A stretch of 64,000 nucleotides of DNA from Blastocatellia bacterium (GTDB lineage Bacteria > Acidobacteriota > Blastocatellia > Pyrinomonadales > Pyrinomonadaceae), in NCBI GenBank assembly GCA_016789265.1, contig JAEUQK010000001.1, positions 99,109-163,108 on the forward strand. Reading direction: 5' to 3'. Under the pieces are notes generated by a model. It ran no database searches. It was not told the origin of the DNA and saw nothing but the letters and a program-made list of their open reading frames with translations. Shown here piece after piece: positions 30,640 to 40,006 of the stretch. The translations under genes and the position numbers were made by a program. Position 1 is the first letter of the stretch. Every line of letters begins with the position of its first letter.

Positions 30640-31227
30640 ATGAATCATAGAACAGTTTTCTTTACTCTAATGACTGCCGTTCTCGCGGCGGCTTTTTTTG
30701 TCCCAGAAGCTGCGGCACAGCGTCGGGATTTTGTTAATGAAGAAGAGGCTGAATTGATCCGCGAACATCAGGAGATCGATATGCGGATCGAGGTCTTAAC
30801 GAAGTTCATTGAACGACGGCTTGCCGCATTGGGAATTCCCGGCCACACATGGTCGCCGCCGAAAAAGAACGCCGAACTATGGGGAGAGGAGCCTAAGGGC
30901 ACGAAACTCGAACTCCTTTATGACATAAAACGGATCCTACAAAAGGCGATCGACGATATTGATGACATTGCGTCGCGCGACATGACCGCGATCGAGGGCA
31001 ACGAGAAAACCGGAAAGCTCTTTCCGAAGGCGGTCAGGAGCCTTTCTTCGGCCGCGACACGATATAGATCTATTTTTGAATCCGAATTGGCGAAGACAAA
31101 AGCGGAAAAGGAACGTGGCGTGTTGATGGATTCAGAAGAGCTCTGTGACCAGATAATCGAAGCTGCCGCAGGTCTTCCCGCCGAGGTAAAAGAAGATAAA
31201 AACAAAAAGAAACCGGATAATCGGTGA
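30640..31227 (+). CDS. Secreted helical protein of unknown function
   Basis: A 195-residue exported protein with signal peptide (cleavage predicted after ...EAAAQ), followed by a mostly helical, highly charged mature region and a Lys-rich C-terminal tail. No family recognised. It follows the preceding secreted protein by 8 bases, so it is the third gene of the TPR operon. Similar length and helical make-up to its neighbour suggest a partnership, but no clear sequence repeat between the two was seen. Confidence 0.68.
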   Translation: MNHRTVFFTLMTAVLAAAFFVPEAAAQRRDFVNEEEAELIREHQEIDMRIEVLTKFIERRLAALGIPGHTWSPPKKNAELWGEEPKGTKLELLYDIKRILQKAIDDIDDIASRDMTAIEGNEKTGKLFPKAVRSLSSAATRYRSIFESELAKTKAEKERGVLMDSEELCDQIIEAAAGLPAEVKEDKNKKKPDNR

Positions 31228-31334
31228 GCCGTTAACGTCGATTAGCCCTGCTCATATTTACTTTCAACGCTGCTAAACCGAACTTCTTTGACACGCCTGA
31301 CCGCAAGTGATAGGTTCGTGTTTTCACTTACATT

Positions 31335-32441
31335 ATGTCTACGGAAAACCTGAAGAAGACTCCGTTAAACGCGGCCCACCGAGCCCTTGGCGGGAAGATG
31401 GTCGATTTCGGCGGTTGGGACATGCCCGTCCAGTATCCTGCCGGTGTCATCGAAGAGCACATTGCAACCCGAACGCGGGCTGGGCTATTTGACGTTTCAC
31501 ATATGGGAGAGATCTGGGTAGAAGGACCCGATGCCATACCATTCGTCAACCGTATAACGACGAACGATGTCACAAAACTAGTCGACGGGCAGGCACATTA
31601 CTCCGCCCTTCCGAATGAAGACGGCGGCGTCGTGGATGACCTTTTGGTGTACCGCTTTGCCGAAGATCGTCTCCTGCTGGTCGTAAATGCAGGAACAACG
31701 GACAAAGACTGGGAATGGATCAACAAGAACAAAGGCAACGAGAACGTTTCGGTGCGAAATGCTAGTTCTGAGTATTGCCAGATCGCAATCCAAGGCCCGA
31801 AGGCAGTTGAGATCCTGCAAAAACTTACGGAAACGGAACTTTCTCCCATCGGATATTATCATTTTACCGAGGGGAAAGTTGACGGAGTAGATGCGATCAT
31901 CTCTCGTACAGGCTACACGGGAGAAGACGGGTTCGAGGTTTACGCCGCTGCGGATAGAGCGGAACAGCTCTGGAACAAGTTGCTCGAGACGGGCAAGGAA
32001 CATGGAATACTTCCTTGCGGGCTTGCCGCGCGAAATACACTCAGGCTCGAATCCGCAATGTCGCTTTACGGACACGAACTTAGCGATGAAATTTCAACGC
32101 TTGAAGCCAATCTCGGCTGGATAACGAAATTGCAGAAAGGCGATTTCATCGGCCGTGACCAGATCGCCGCGCTGAAAGAGAATGGACTTACTCGGAAGTT
32201 GATCGGTTTTGAAATGAAGGAACCCGGGATCGCACGAGACGGTTTCGATATTTACGTCGGCGACGAAAAGGTCGGTGTAGTCACATCCGGGTCTCCCGCA
32301 CCGTTCCTTAAGAAGAATATCGGGTTGGCATTTCTTCCGCCTGAATTTGCAAATGTCGGGCAAGAAATTAGAATTGACGTGAGAGGAAAACGTCTTGCCG
32401 CGGAGGTCGTTCCGACTCCATTTTATAAACGAGAACGGTAG
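31335..32441 (+). CDS. gcvT: Glycine cleavage system T protein (aminomethyltransferase)
   Basis: Transfers the methylene group from the lipoylated H protein to tetrahydrofolate, releasing ammonia. The folate-binding N-terminus (NAAHRALGGKMVDFGGWDMPVQY) and the C-terminal OB-like domain are clear; length 368 aa is standard. First gene of a glycine-cleavage set. No glycine riboswitch was recognised in the 107-base upstream gap. Confidence 0.96.
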   Translation: MSTENLKKTPLNAAHRALGGKMVDFGGWDMPVQYPAGVIEEHIATRTRAGLFDVSHMGEIWVEGPDAIPFVNRITTNDVTKLVDGQAHYSALPNEDGGVVDDLLVYRFAEDRLLLVVNAGTTDKDWEWINKNKGNENVSVRNASSEYCQIAIQGPKAVEILQKLTETELSPIGYYHFTEGKVDGVDAIISRTGYTGEDGFEVYAAADRAEQLWNKLLETGKEHGILPCGLAARNTLRLESAMSLYGHELSDEISTLEANLGWITKLQKGDFIGRDQIAALKENGLTRKLIGFEMKEPGIARDGFDIYVGDEKVGVVTSGSPAPFLKKNIGLAFLPPEFANVGQEIRIDVRGKRLAAEVVPTPFYKRER

Positions 32442-32482
32442 TTTTTTGCAGTCAAATACAAGCAGAGGTTCCTTATTCAATT

Positions 32483-32872
32483 ATGGCGAACATCCCTGAA
32501 AATTTACGTTACAGCAAGGATCACGAATGGATCTCGGTGGACGGTGACACGGCAGCGATCGGCATTACCGATTACGCTCAGAGCTCGCTCGGTGACGTGG
32601 TCTATATTGACATGCCCAGGGTCGGCGACAAGTTTGCCGCTCATGAAGCATTCGGTTCAGTAGAATCCGTAAAAGCTGTCTCCGAGGTCTTTACCCCGAT
32701 CGCGGGCGAGGTAGTTGCGGTCAACGATGGGCTCAACGATACGCCCGAAAAAGTGAACGGGGATCCATATGGTGACGCATGGTTCATCAAGGTAAAAATG
32801 GATAATCCCGGCGAGGCCGATGGCCTGCTTTCAGCCGAGGAATATGACGAATATTTGTCGAGCCAAGGCTAG
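32483..32872 (+). CDS. gcvH: Glycine cleavage system H protein
   Basis: Lipoyl carrier shuttling the aminomethyl intermediate between P, T and L proteins. The lipoylation site is K64 in GSVESVKAVSEV; length 129 aa is typical. ATG start is the first after the gap from gcvT. Part of the gcvT-H-PA-PB run on one strand. Confidence 0.96.
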   Translation: MANIPENLRYSKDHEWISVDGDTAAIGITDYAQSSLGDVVYIDMPRVGDKFAAHEAFGSVESVKAVSEVFTPIAGEVVAVNDGLNDTPEKVNGDPYGDAWFIKVKMDNPGEADGLLSAEEYDEYLSSQG

Positions 32873-32959
32873 TTTAACTTGAGATCTTTAAGCGCGGGAA
32901 TCAATTTCTGGAACTTGGAAATCTGAGCCTCGCGTGGTGATCCACAATTTTCAATCATA

Positions 32960-34297
32960 ATGAGATACATTCCAAATTCGCCCGAAGAACGTGCCGAAAT
33001 GCTTGCTTCTGTCGGGCTTTCTAATGCGAGCGAACTGTTTCGCTCGATCCCGGGAGACGTCCAACTTGGACGGAAACTCAACATTACTGACCCGTTGGCT
33101 GAGCCCGAAGTCATCGCCGCGATGGAAGCGATGGCCGCGAAGAACACGGGGGCGACGAAACCGTCTTTTCTTGGCGCCGGAGTCTATTCGCATTTCTCGC
33201 CGACCGTTGTCGACCATTTGATCCAACGATCGGAGTTTTTTACGTCCTACACGCCGTATCAGCCCGAGATCTCACAGGGTACGCTGCAATATATCTTCGA
33301 ATTCCAGACATTGGTCTGCCAGTTGACCGGAATGGAAGTAGCGAACGCCTCGATGTACGACGGCTCCACGGCGATGGCGGAAGCTTACCTCATGGCACAG
33401 CGAGTCACACGGCGGGACAAGATCGTCGTCGCTAAGTCCGTTCATCCGGAATATCGCGACGTGGCTGTGACATATGCGCAGCATGGTGACACTGAGATCG
33501 TAGAGATCGACTTTGATGAGGCAACGGGCCGCGTTTCGGGCCTCGAAGCCCTCGACGACAAGACTGCCGCACTTGTCGTTCAATCCCCAAATTTTTTCGG
33601 GTGCATCGAGGACCTGAAAAGTCTTGCTGATGCCGCTCACGCCGTCGGTGCATTGTTAGTGGTCGCTGTCACCGAAGCGATCTCATTCGGAATGCTTAAG
33701 ACACCAGGTTCGTATGGAGCCGACATTGTGGTGGGCGAAGGCCAGTCGTGGGGAATACCCATGTCATTTGGCGGCCCGCACGTGGGCTTATTCGCGACTC
33801 AGGAAAAATATGTTCGCCAGATGCCGGGACGACTTGCCGGCGTAGCGTATGACAAGAACGGCAACCGCGGCTTTGTTTTGACGCTTTCGACGCGTGAACA
33901 ACATATACGCCGCGAAAAGGCAACATCGAACATCTGCACAAATCAAGGTTTGATCGCTCTAGCCGCAACTATTTACATGGAGTCGATGGGCAAGAAAGGC
34001 CTTCAGGAAGTGGCGGTACAGAATGCTCAAAAAGCCGCCTACGCAAAGAAAAAGATCGCTGAGATCGATGGCTATGAGATCGCATTCTCAGCGCCGACAT
34101 TCAATGAATTTGTCGTCCGCGGGCCGAGACCCGCGACCGAGATACTCGAAAGCGTTCGCGAGAAAGGCATTATTGGCGGTCTGGCTTTGCCGAAATACTA
34201 CTCGGACAGGCTCAATGAGTTCTTGGTTTGTGCAACAGAAACAAACACTAAAACGCAGATAGACAACCTCGTCGCAGCCTTGAGTTCTGCAGGCTAA
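32960..34297 (+). CDS. gcvPA: Glycine dehydrogenase (decarboxylating) subunit 1
   Basis: N-terminal half of the split P protein, which forms the PLP-dependent glycine decarboxylase with GcvPB. Conserved family blocks include RYIPNSPEERAEML at the N-terminus and the SFLGAGVY stretch near 74. Length 445 aa is typical for the two-subunit form. The next gene is not gcvPB but a Tat-exported aminotransferase, so the two P subunits are separated by one gene. Confidence 0.95.
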   Translation: MRYIPNSPEERAEMLASVGLSNASELFRSIPGDVQLGRKLNITDPLAEPEVIAAMEAMAAKNTGATKPSFLGAGVYSHFSPTVVDHLIQRSEFFTSYTPYQPEISQGTLQYIFEFQTLVCQLTGMEVANASMYDGSTAMAEAYLMAQRVTRRDKIVVAKSVHPEYRDVAVTYAQHGDTEIVEIDFDEATGRVSGLEALDDKTAALVVQSPNFFGCIEDLKSLADAAHAVGALLVVAVTEAISFGMLKTPGSYGADIVVGEGQSWGIPMSFGGPHVGLFATQEKYVRQMPGRLAGVAYDKNGNRGFVLTLSTREQHIRREKATSNICTNQGLIALAATIYMESMGKKGLQEVAVQNAQKAAYAKKKIAEIDGYEIAFSAPTFNEFVVRGPRPATEILESVREKGIIGGLALPKYYSDRLNEFLVCATETNTKTQIDNLVAALSSAG

Positions 34298-34322
34298 GTA
34301 ATTGACGGATAGTAGGCTCAAT

Positions 34323-35636
34323 ATGACACCTGAAATCGACCGACGAAAATTCCTTACTTCTGCTGGCAAAGGCCTTGGCTTAATGGCTTTGTCTTCTGCT
34401 ACTGTCGCGTCGATGTTTGACAAGGTCAGGGCGGCAGGAAAAGCGGTTGAACATTTATCGCCGATCGAGGCTGCGGCAGACGAAGATTTCTGGGCCGTTA
34501 TCCAGCAATCGTTTTCGGTCACGCGCGGCATCGTGAATCTCAATAACGGCGGAGTAAGTCCAAGCCCGCGAATGGTCACGGAGGCATTTGTTAGATATAC
34601 GTGGCAGCAGGAAGATGCGACCGCATATACAATGTGGCAGTTACTCGAACCGCAGTCCGAGACCGTGCGCACCGGCCTTGCGGAGATCTTTGGCTGTGAT
34701 GCAGAAGAGATCGCTATCACAAGAAATGCCAGTGAGTCGCTCGAAACGCTCTTGATGGGAATGGACTTCAAGTCCGGAGACGAGATATTGACGACTACTC
34801 AGGACTATCCGCGAATGTTGACGACGCTGAAACAACGGGAATTACGCGAAGGCCTGAAGCTGAATCTCATCAAGATCCCGATCGCACCGAAAGATGTTAA
34901 CGACATCGCCGCCGCGTTCGAACGCGCAGTGACGTCAAGAACGAAACTCATTCTCGTCTCGCATCAGATCAACCTTACAGGGCAGATCAACCCGGTAAAA
35001 AAGGTCTGCGAAATGGCTCGAGCGCGGGGGATAGAGACGATAGTTGACGGCGCTCATGCCTTCGCCCAATTCGATTTCAAGCGAGATGACCTTCAATGCG
35101 ATTACTACGGGACTTCCCTTCACAAGTGGTTATACGCTCCGAAAGGGACAGGTCTTCTGTATGTGAAAAAGGACAAGATCTCAAAAATTTGGGCGCTAAT
35201 GGCCAGTGAAGACAAGAATCGTAATGATATCCGCAAATTCGAGGAGATCGGCACCCATTCTGCTGCAATGCGGCTGGCAATTGGCGAAGCGATCCTTTTT
35301 CATAACGCGATCGGCGGCAAGAGAAAAGAAGAACGACTTCGTTATCTTTCGCGGTATTGGATGAATCGGCTCAAAGATGTCCCGAAGGTCGGATTCAATA
35401 CGTCTTTTGACCCGCTTCAATCATGTGCAATAGCGAATTTCAAGGTCGATGGAGTCGACCCCGTCGCACTTGGCGGATATTTGATGTCGAAACACAAGAT
35501 CTTCACGACTCCGATCGTGCACGAAGAATTTACCGGTATCCGCATTACGCCTAACGTTTACACAACACTCTGGGAACTTGATCGCTTCTGCAGCGTTGTT
35601 GAAAAGGTAGCAAAAAACGGATTACCCAAGGCATAA
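34323..35636 (+). CDS. Tat-exported class V aminotransferase
   Basis: PLP enzyme of the class V (isopenicillin N epimerase/cysteine desulfurase-like) fold. An N-terminal twin-arginine motif DRRKFL followed by a hydrophobic stretch indicates Tat export of a folded, cofactor-loaded enzyme. The PLP lysine is in SLHKWLYAPKG near residue 267, with VDGAHAFAQFD as the aspartate-containing block upstream. I chose the ATG at 34323 over the upstream TTG because it places the Tat motif correctly. It lies between gcvPA and gcvPB; substrate unknown. About 437 aa. Confidence 0.85.
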   Translation: MTPEIDRRKFLTSAGKGLGLMALSSATVASMFDKVRAAGKAVEHLSPIEAAADEDFWAVIQQSFSVTRGIVNLNNGGVSPSPRMVTEAFVRYTWQQEDATAYTMWQLLEPQSETVRTGLAEIFGCDAEEIAITRNASESLETLLMGMDFKSGDEILTTTQDYPRMLTTLKQRELREGLKLNLIKIPIAPKDVNDIAAAFERAVTSRTKLILVSHQINLTGQINPVKKVCEMARARGIETIVDGAHAFAQFDFKRDDLQCDYYGTSLHKWLYAPKGTGLLYVKKDKISKIWALMASEDKNRNDIRKFEEIGTHSAAMRLAIGEAILFHNAIGGKRKEERLRYLSRYWMNRLKDVPKVGFNTSFDPLQSCAIANFKVDGVDPVALGGYLMSKHKIFTTPIVHEEFTGIRITPNVYTTLWELDRFCSVVEKVAKNGLPKA

Positions 35637-35642
35637 GTTTTT

Positions 35643-37160
35643 ATGAGTATCAAGAAAGTAACATCACATCCCACACAGAACGAGAACCTCATTTTCGAGC
35701 GTTCGCAAACGGGGCGGATCGGCTATCGACTGCCTAAGCTTGATGTTCCCGAGACGCAAGACGTGATACCTGCCGAATTCACGCGTGACGACGACCTCGA
35801 CGGCGTTCCCGAAGTATCCGAAGTCGACGTCGTCCGTCATTTTACGCGGATGTCCACGTGGAACTACTCGATCGATCTGGGTATGTATCCGCTGGGCTCG
35901 TGCACGATGAAGTACAACTCGCGTTTGAACGAAAAGGTCGCTCGATTAGGCGGCTTCGCCAATCTGCATCCGTTGACGCCTGAGGAAGAATCGCAAGGCG
36001 CTCTTGAATTGATATACCGGCTTCAGGAAGACCTCGCAGAGATCACCGGATTGCCGGGCGTTTCGCTTCAGCCCGCTGCCGGCGCACAAGGCGAGATGAC
36101 CGGCGTAATGTTGATCCGTGCCTTTCTTGACAAAAGAGACGGCGAGGCTTCTCACGAACGTAGAGTCATGCTGATCCCCGACTCCGCGCATGGAACGAAC
36201 CCGGCGTCGGCGGCACTAGCCGGCTTTACCGTAAAGTCGATCCGATCGACCGCGGAAGGCCTGACCGACATGGACCACCTCCGAGAGTTGTGTAATGAAG
36301 GCGGCGTCGCGGGTGTGATGTTCACCAATCCGAACACGGTCGGAATTTTTGAAAAGAACATCAAAGAGATCTGCGAGATCATTCATTCGGCGGGCGGTCT
36401 TGTTTATATGGACGGCGCCAACATGAACGCGCTGGTTGGCGTCGCTCGCCCGGGAGATATGGGTGTAGATGTCATCCATCTAAATCTACACAAGACGTTC
36501 TCGACCCCGCACGGCGGCGGTGGTCCCGGATGCGGACCATGCTGCTGCACGGCAGAATTGCGGGAATTTCTACCGACCCCGCGAGTCGAAAAGACCGGAG
36601 ACCGATATCATCTCAATTACGATCTGCCGGACTCGATAGGACGGGTAAAGGCCTATTTCGGGAATTTCGGAATGATGGTCCGTGCGTTGGCTTACATCTA
36701 TACGCACGGTGCCGAGGGGCTGCAGGAGGCGACCGAAACTTCTGTCCTGAACGCTCGTTATCTTGCGGAGAAATTGAAAGATGTCTATCACAAGCCGTTT
36801 GACTCAGACTGTATGCACGAAGCGATCTTTTCCCACAAAAATCAGACCGTGACCGGGGTACATACGCTTGACATAGCAAAGCGTCTGATCGACTATGGCT
36901 TCCATCCTCCCACGATATATTTCCCGCTTGTCGTGGACGGCGCAATGTTGATCGAACCTACGGAATCGGTTGGGCGTGCAGATCTCGACGCGTTCGTGGA
37001 GGCCATGAAGGACATCGATGCCGAGGCAAAGGAGAATCCACAGCTTTTGCATGACGCTCCTCAATCTACTAGGATCGGCCGACTTGACGAAGCGGCCGCA
37101 GCCCGCAAGCCGGTTTTGAGGTGGAAGAAAGACATAGACACCATGTCAAAATCTGCGTAA
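35643..37160 (+). CDS. gcvPB: Glycine dehydrogenase (decarboxylating) subunit 2
   Basis: C-terminal, PLP-bearing half of the split glycine decarboxylase. The Schiff-base lysine lies in HLNLHKTFSTPHGGGGPG near residue 283. Length 505 aa is usual. It starts 6 bases after the aminotransferase stop, so the five genes 31335-37160 behave as one transcription unit. The lipoamide dehydrogenase L protein is not in the window. Confidence 0.95.
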   Translation: MSIKKVTSHPTQNENLIFERSQTGRIGYRLPKLDVPETQDVIPAEFTRDDDLDGVPEVSEVDVVRHFTRMSTWNYSIDLGMYPLGSCTMKYNSRLNEKVARLGGFANLHPLTPEEESQGALELIYRLQEDLAEITGLPGVSLQPAAGAQGEMTGVMLIRAFLDKRDGEASHERRVMLIPDSAHGTNPASAALAGFTVKSIRSTAEGLTDMDHLRELCNEGGVAGVMFTNPNTVGIFEKNIKEICEIIHSAGGLVYMDGANMNALVGVARPGDMGVDVIHLNLHKTFSTPHGGGGPGCGPCCCTAELREFLPTPRVEKTGDRYHLNYDLPDSIGRVKAYFGNFGMMVRALAYIYTHGAEGLQEATETSVLNARYLAEKLKDVYHKPFDSDCMHEAIFSHKNQTVTGVHTLDIAKRLIDYGFHPPTIYFPLVVDGAMLIEPTESVGRADLDAFVEAMKDIDAEAKENPQLLHDAPQSTRIGRLDEAAAARKPVLRWKKDIDTMSKSA

Positions 37161-37194
37161 TATTTCTAGAACTGTCTTAACAGAATTAGGAAGT

Positions 37195-38536
37195 ATGAAA
37201 AACTTACTCCCGAGAAACAAAGCGGCCTCGATGGCCGCTTCGTGTTTTATTTCCATTGTCGCAGCGGCGATTCTTTCTGCCGGTTTTGTGACACCTGTTT
37301 TCGGACAGTTTGACCGAATTGAAAAGTCTCGTGCCAAGGACATGCTCAAGGCAATAAAAAAGTCCTTGAAAGAAGATTACTTCGACGACAAATTTAAGGG
37401 CGTCGATATTGAAACTCGTTTCAAGGTCGCTGAAGAAAAAGTCGATGCCGCAACGTCGCTTGGCCAGGCATTCGGCATCATCGCTCAAGCTGTTCTTGAA
37501 TTAAACGATTCACACACGAAATTCTACCCGCCGTCTCGTGCCGCAAAAGTAGACTACGGCTGGCGTATGCAGATGGTCGGCGATAAATGTTTCGTTATCG
37601 CTGTTCGTCCGAAGAGTGACGCTGAAAAACAAGGGCTTAAACCCGGCGATGAGGTCGTGCAGATAGAAGGTTTTCGGCCGTCGCGGAAAGACCTCTGGAA
37701 GATCAACTATTACTACAACGCCATAAGTCCGCGAACGGGCCTCAACGTGAAGGTAAAGGCACCAGGCCAAGCCGACATCCGTGAACTTAATATAGCCTCG
37801 AAAGTCACCCAAATGAAGGCGCGCCTGAATCTCGAGGACCTTATCCGTGAATTCGAACTGGATACCGGCGGCGGCATCACTCATCGATTCTTCAAGTTGG
37901 GGAGCACAATGGTTTGGAAGCTGCCGAGCTTCGCGACAGCCCCGGAAACTGTTGATGAGATAATGCAGAGCCGGATCAAAGGCTCGCAAAATTTGATCCT
38001 CGACTTGCGTGGAAATGGCGGAGGATACGTCGTTACCTTAGAACGTCTTGCGGGTTATTTTGTCGAAAAGGACACCGAGATCGCAACGCTCAAAGGCCGA
38101 AAGCCGATGAAACCGCAGATGGCAAAAGCGATGGGAAAGGATGGCTATGCCGGGTAAACTCATCATACTGATCGATTCTAATTCAGGGTCCGCCTCTGAG
38201 ATATTTGCCCGATTTATGCAGCTGCAGCAGCGAGGCGTTGTGATAGGCGATGTCTCGGCCGGAGCGGTAATGCAGTCGCGATATGTTCCCATGGAGCTGG
38301 GTGCCGACTCGACTGTGCCTTACGGAATAAGCGTTACCAATGCGGATGTTCTTATGTCGGACGGCGTTAGCATCGAACACGTCGGTGTTACTCCGCACCT
38401 GCAGATGTTCCCAACCGCAGAAGACCTTGCCGGCCGGCGTGACCCGATCCTTGCGGCGGCCTTTAAGCTGTTTGGCCAGGAGATCTCACCGGACGACGCG
38501 GGTAAGATCTTTCCGGCAGAGTGGGAAGAAAACTAA
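37195..38536 (+). pseudogene. S41 family (C-terminal processing) peptidase interrupted by a frameshift
   Basis: Exported serine peptidase of the S41/tail-specific type: signal peptide, an N-terminal helical domain, a PDZ-like region around residues 120-200 and the start of the catalytic core (NLILDLRGNGGGYV) in the first frame, which stops with TAA at 38155-38157. The rest, with the nucleophile region IDSNSGSASEIFA, continues in the +1 frame (38141-38536). Skipping one base at GGG-TAA restores one continuous protein of about 447 aa. It may be a mutation, a sequencing error, or programmed +1 slippage. An internal ATG at 38147, preceded by AAAGG, could instead restart translation. Confidence is for a split S41 locus, not for it being dead. 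Confidence 0.7.
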
Positions 38537-38588
38537 AGGAAACTGAACTTGGTTTCCGAGGGCCGCGTAATCTATTGGCGCGGCCTTA

Positions 38589-39200
38589 TTGGTTGTCGAA
38601 ACCGGATCTCAATTGGCACATCACCTAAATATTCCCGTCAAGTTAAGACGGGCCATCCTCATCTGCTGGGCTGCAACGATCTTCATCAGTATCGTTGCCT
38701 ACCTTACATCGCCCGCCTCGTTCACTCCCGAGGGAATCACCGCTTTCTTTACGAAACATAGGGATGGAGTACTCGTTATCTTCGCCCTATTGTCTTTGTT
38801 CCGAGGATTCACTCTCATCCCGAGTTCGCCGTTGGTGATCGCCGGCACGGTCCTCTTTCCGGAACAGCCTTTGTTGGTCCTGTCGGTCTCGATTTTCGGG
38901 ATCATCATTTCGTCGAGCGCGATCTATTGGCTCTCAGACATACTCGGGTTCGCCGATCACTTTGAAAGAAAGAAACCTCACAAAGTGAAGGTCATCCGCA
39001 GGCGACTTGAACACCCGACAGGGTTATTATTTGTAACGCTTTGGGCGTTCTTCCCGTTTGTACCAACCGATGCGGTCTGCTATGTCGCCGGTTCGATGAG
39101 AATGAACTTCGTGAAGTTCATTTTCGCGATCTTCGCAGGCGAATTGATCCTTTGTTCGATCTATGTTTTCGGCGGCAGCCATTTACTGACCGCGATCTGA
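38589..39200 (+). CDS. VTT-domain (TVP38/TMEM64-type) membrane protein
   Basis: Integral membrane protein of about 203 aa with the VTT (DedA-like SNARE-associated) core: FRGFTLIPSSPLVIAGTVLF followed by conserved hydrophobic helices and an FPFVPTDAVCYVAG block. Function in this family is thought to concern lipid or envelope homeostasis. The start is uncertain: a TTG at 38589 is used here, with another TTG at 38613; no ribosome site is clear. It follows the S41 locus by 52 bases. Confidence 0.75.
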   Translation: MVVETGSQLAHHLNIPVKLRRAILICWAATIFISIVAYLTSPASFTPEGITAFFTKHRDGVLVIFALLSLFRGFTLIPSSPLVIAGTVLFPEQPLLVLSVSIFGIIISSSAIYWLSDILGFADHFERKKPHKVKVIRRRLEHPTGLLFVTLWAFFPFVPTDAVCYVAGSMRMNFVKFIFAIFAGELILCSIYVFGGSHLLTAI

Positions 39201-39293
39201 CCAGCATCCCGAAAATTGGATCCGGGCCGCTTTCAAATCATTGAAGTTTGAACTATATTTGCGGGCTGAAATACAAAATGGAAGGAAGCTCGT

Positions 39294-39842
39294 ATGATCA
39301 AGAAACTTCTCATTGCCTTAGTCGTCATCTTCGTCGTCATCATTGCGGCTGTCGCTGTCATTTCCTTATTGACTCCGACAGACTTCAAGGTCGAACGAGA
39401 GATAACAATTAATAGATCCAAAGCCGATGTCTTCGCTTATCTGAAACTCATCAAGAATCAGAACGAATGGGGGCCTTGGTTCAAGAAAGATCCGAGTATG
39501 AAACAGGAGTTTCGCGGAACCGACGGCGAGGTTGGATTTGTTTCCCATTGGAAAAGCGGATCGCCCGAGGTAGGTGAAGGCGAACAGGAGATCAAAAAGA
39601 TAGTCGACGGCGAACGCGTGGACACAGAGCTGAGATTCAAACAGCCCTTTGAATCGAAGGCTGATGCCTACCTTCTGACCGAATCAACGGGCGAAACTCA
39701 GACAAAAGTGAAGTGGGGGTTTAATACTTCAATGCCTCGTCCGTTCAATCTCCTCTTGCTGGTTATCGACATGGACAAAGAAATAGGAAGAGATTTTCAG
39801 GAAGGACTTCAGAGTTTAAAAACTCAGCTTGAAGCGAACTAG
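39294..39842 (+). CDS. SRPBCC family protein with N-terminal membrane helix
   Basis: A 182-residue protein: an N-terminal hydrophobic helix (about 5-27) anchors a polyketide cyclase/START-like (SRPBCC) domain beginning DFKVEREITINRSKADVFAYL. The family binds hydrophobic ligands in a deep pocket; the ligand is unknown. An AGGAAGC site just upstream supports the ATG. Stands alone between the VTT gene and pntA. Confidence 0.82.
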   Translation: MIKKLLIALVVIFVVIIAAVAVISLLTPTDFKVEREITINRSKADVFAYLKLIKNQNEWGPWFKKDPSMKQEFRGTDGEVGFVSHWKSGSPEVGEGEQEIKKIVDGERVDTELRFKQPFESKADAYLLTESTGETQTKVKWGFNTSMPRPFNLLLLVIDMDKEIGRDFQEGLQSLKTQLEAN

Positions 39843-40006
39843 GTCGCTCCGAGAGAATGTTCTGGACTCCTTTGTGACGGCGGACACATTTTCTACTGTC
39901 CGCAGCCATTAAACTTTCTTTTTCAGCTTGTTCGTTGGTGCGTAAAGCCGCAAAATACTATGCAGGCATCAGTTAATTTCCTAACCGCAAATTCAAGAGA
40001 ATTAAA

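Noticed and set aside
31228..31334. Possible glycine riboswitch before gcvT
   Set aside because: Only 107 bases, and none of the conserved glycine-aptamer blocks could be found.
38549..38761. 70-codon plus-strand frame at the start of the VTT gene
   Set aside because: Overlaps the VTT protein in another frame and has no membrane or domain features.
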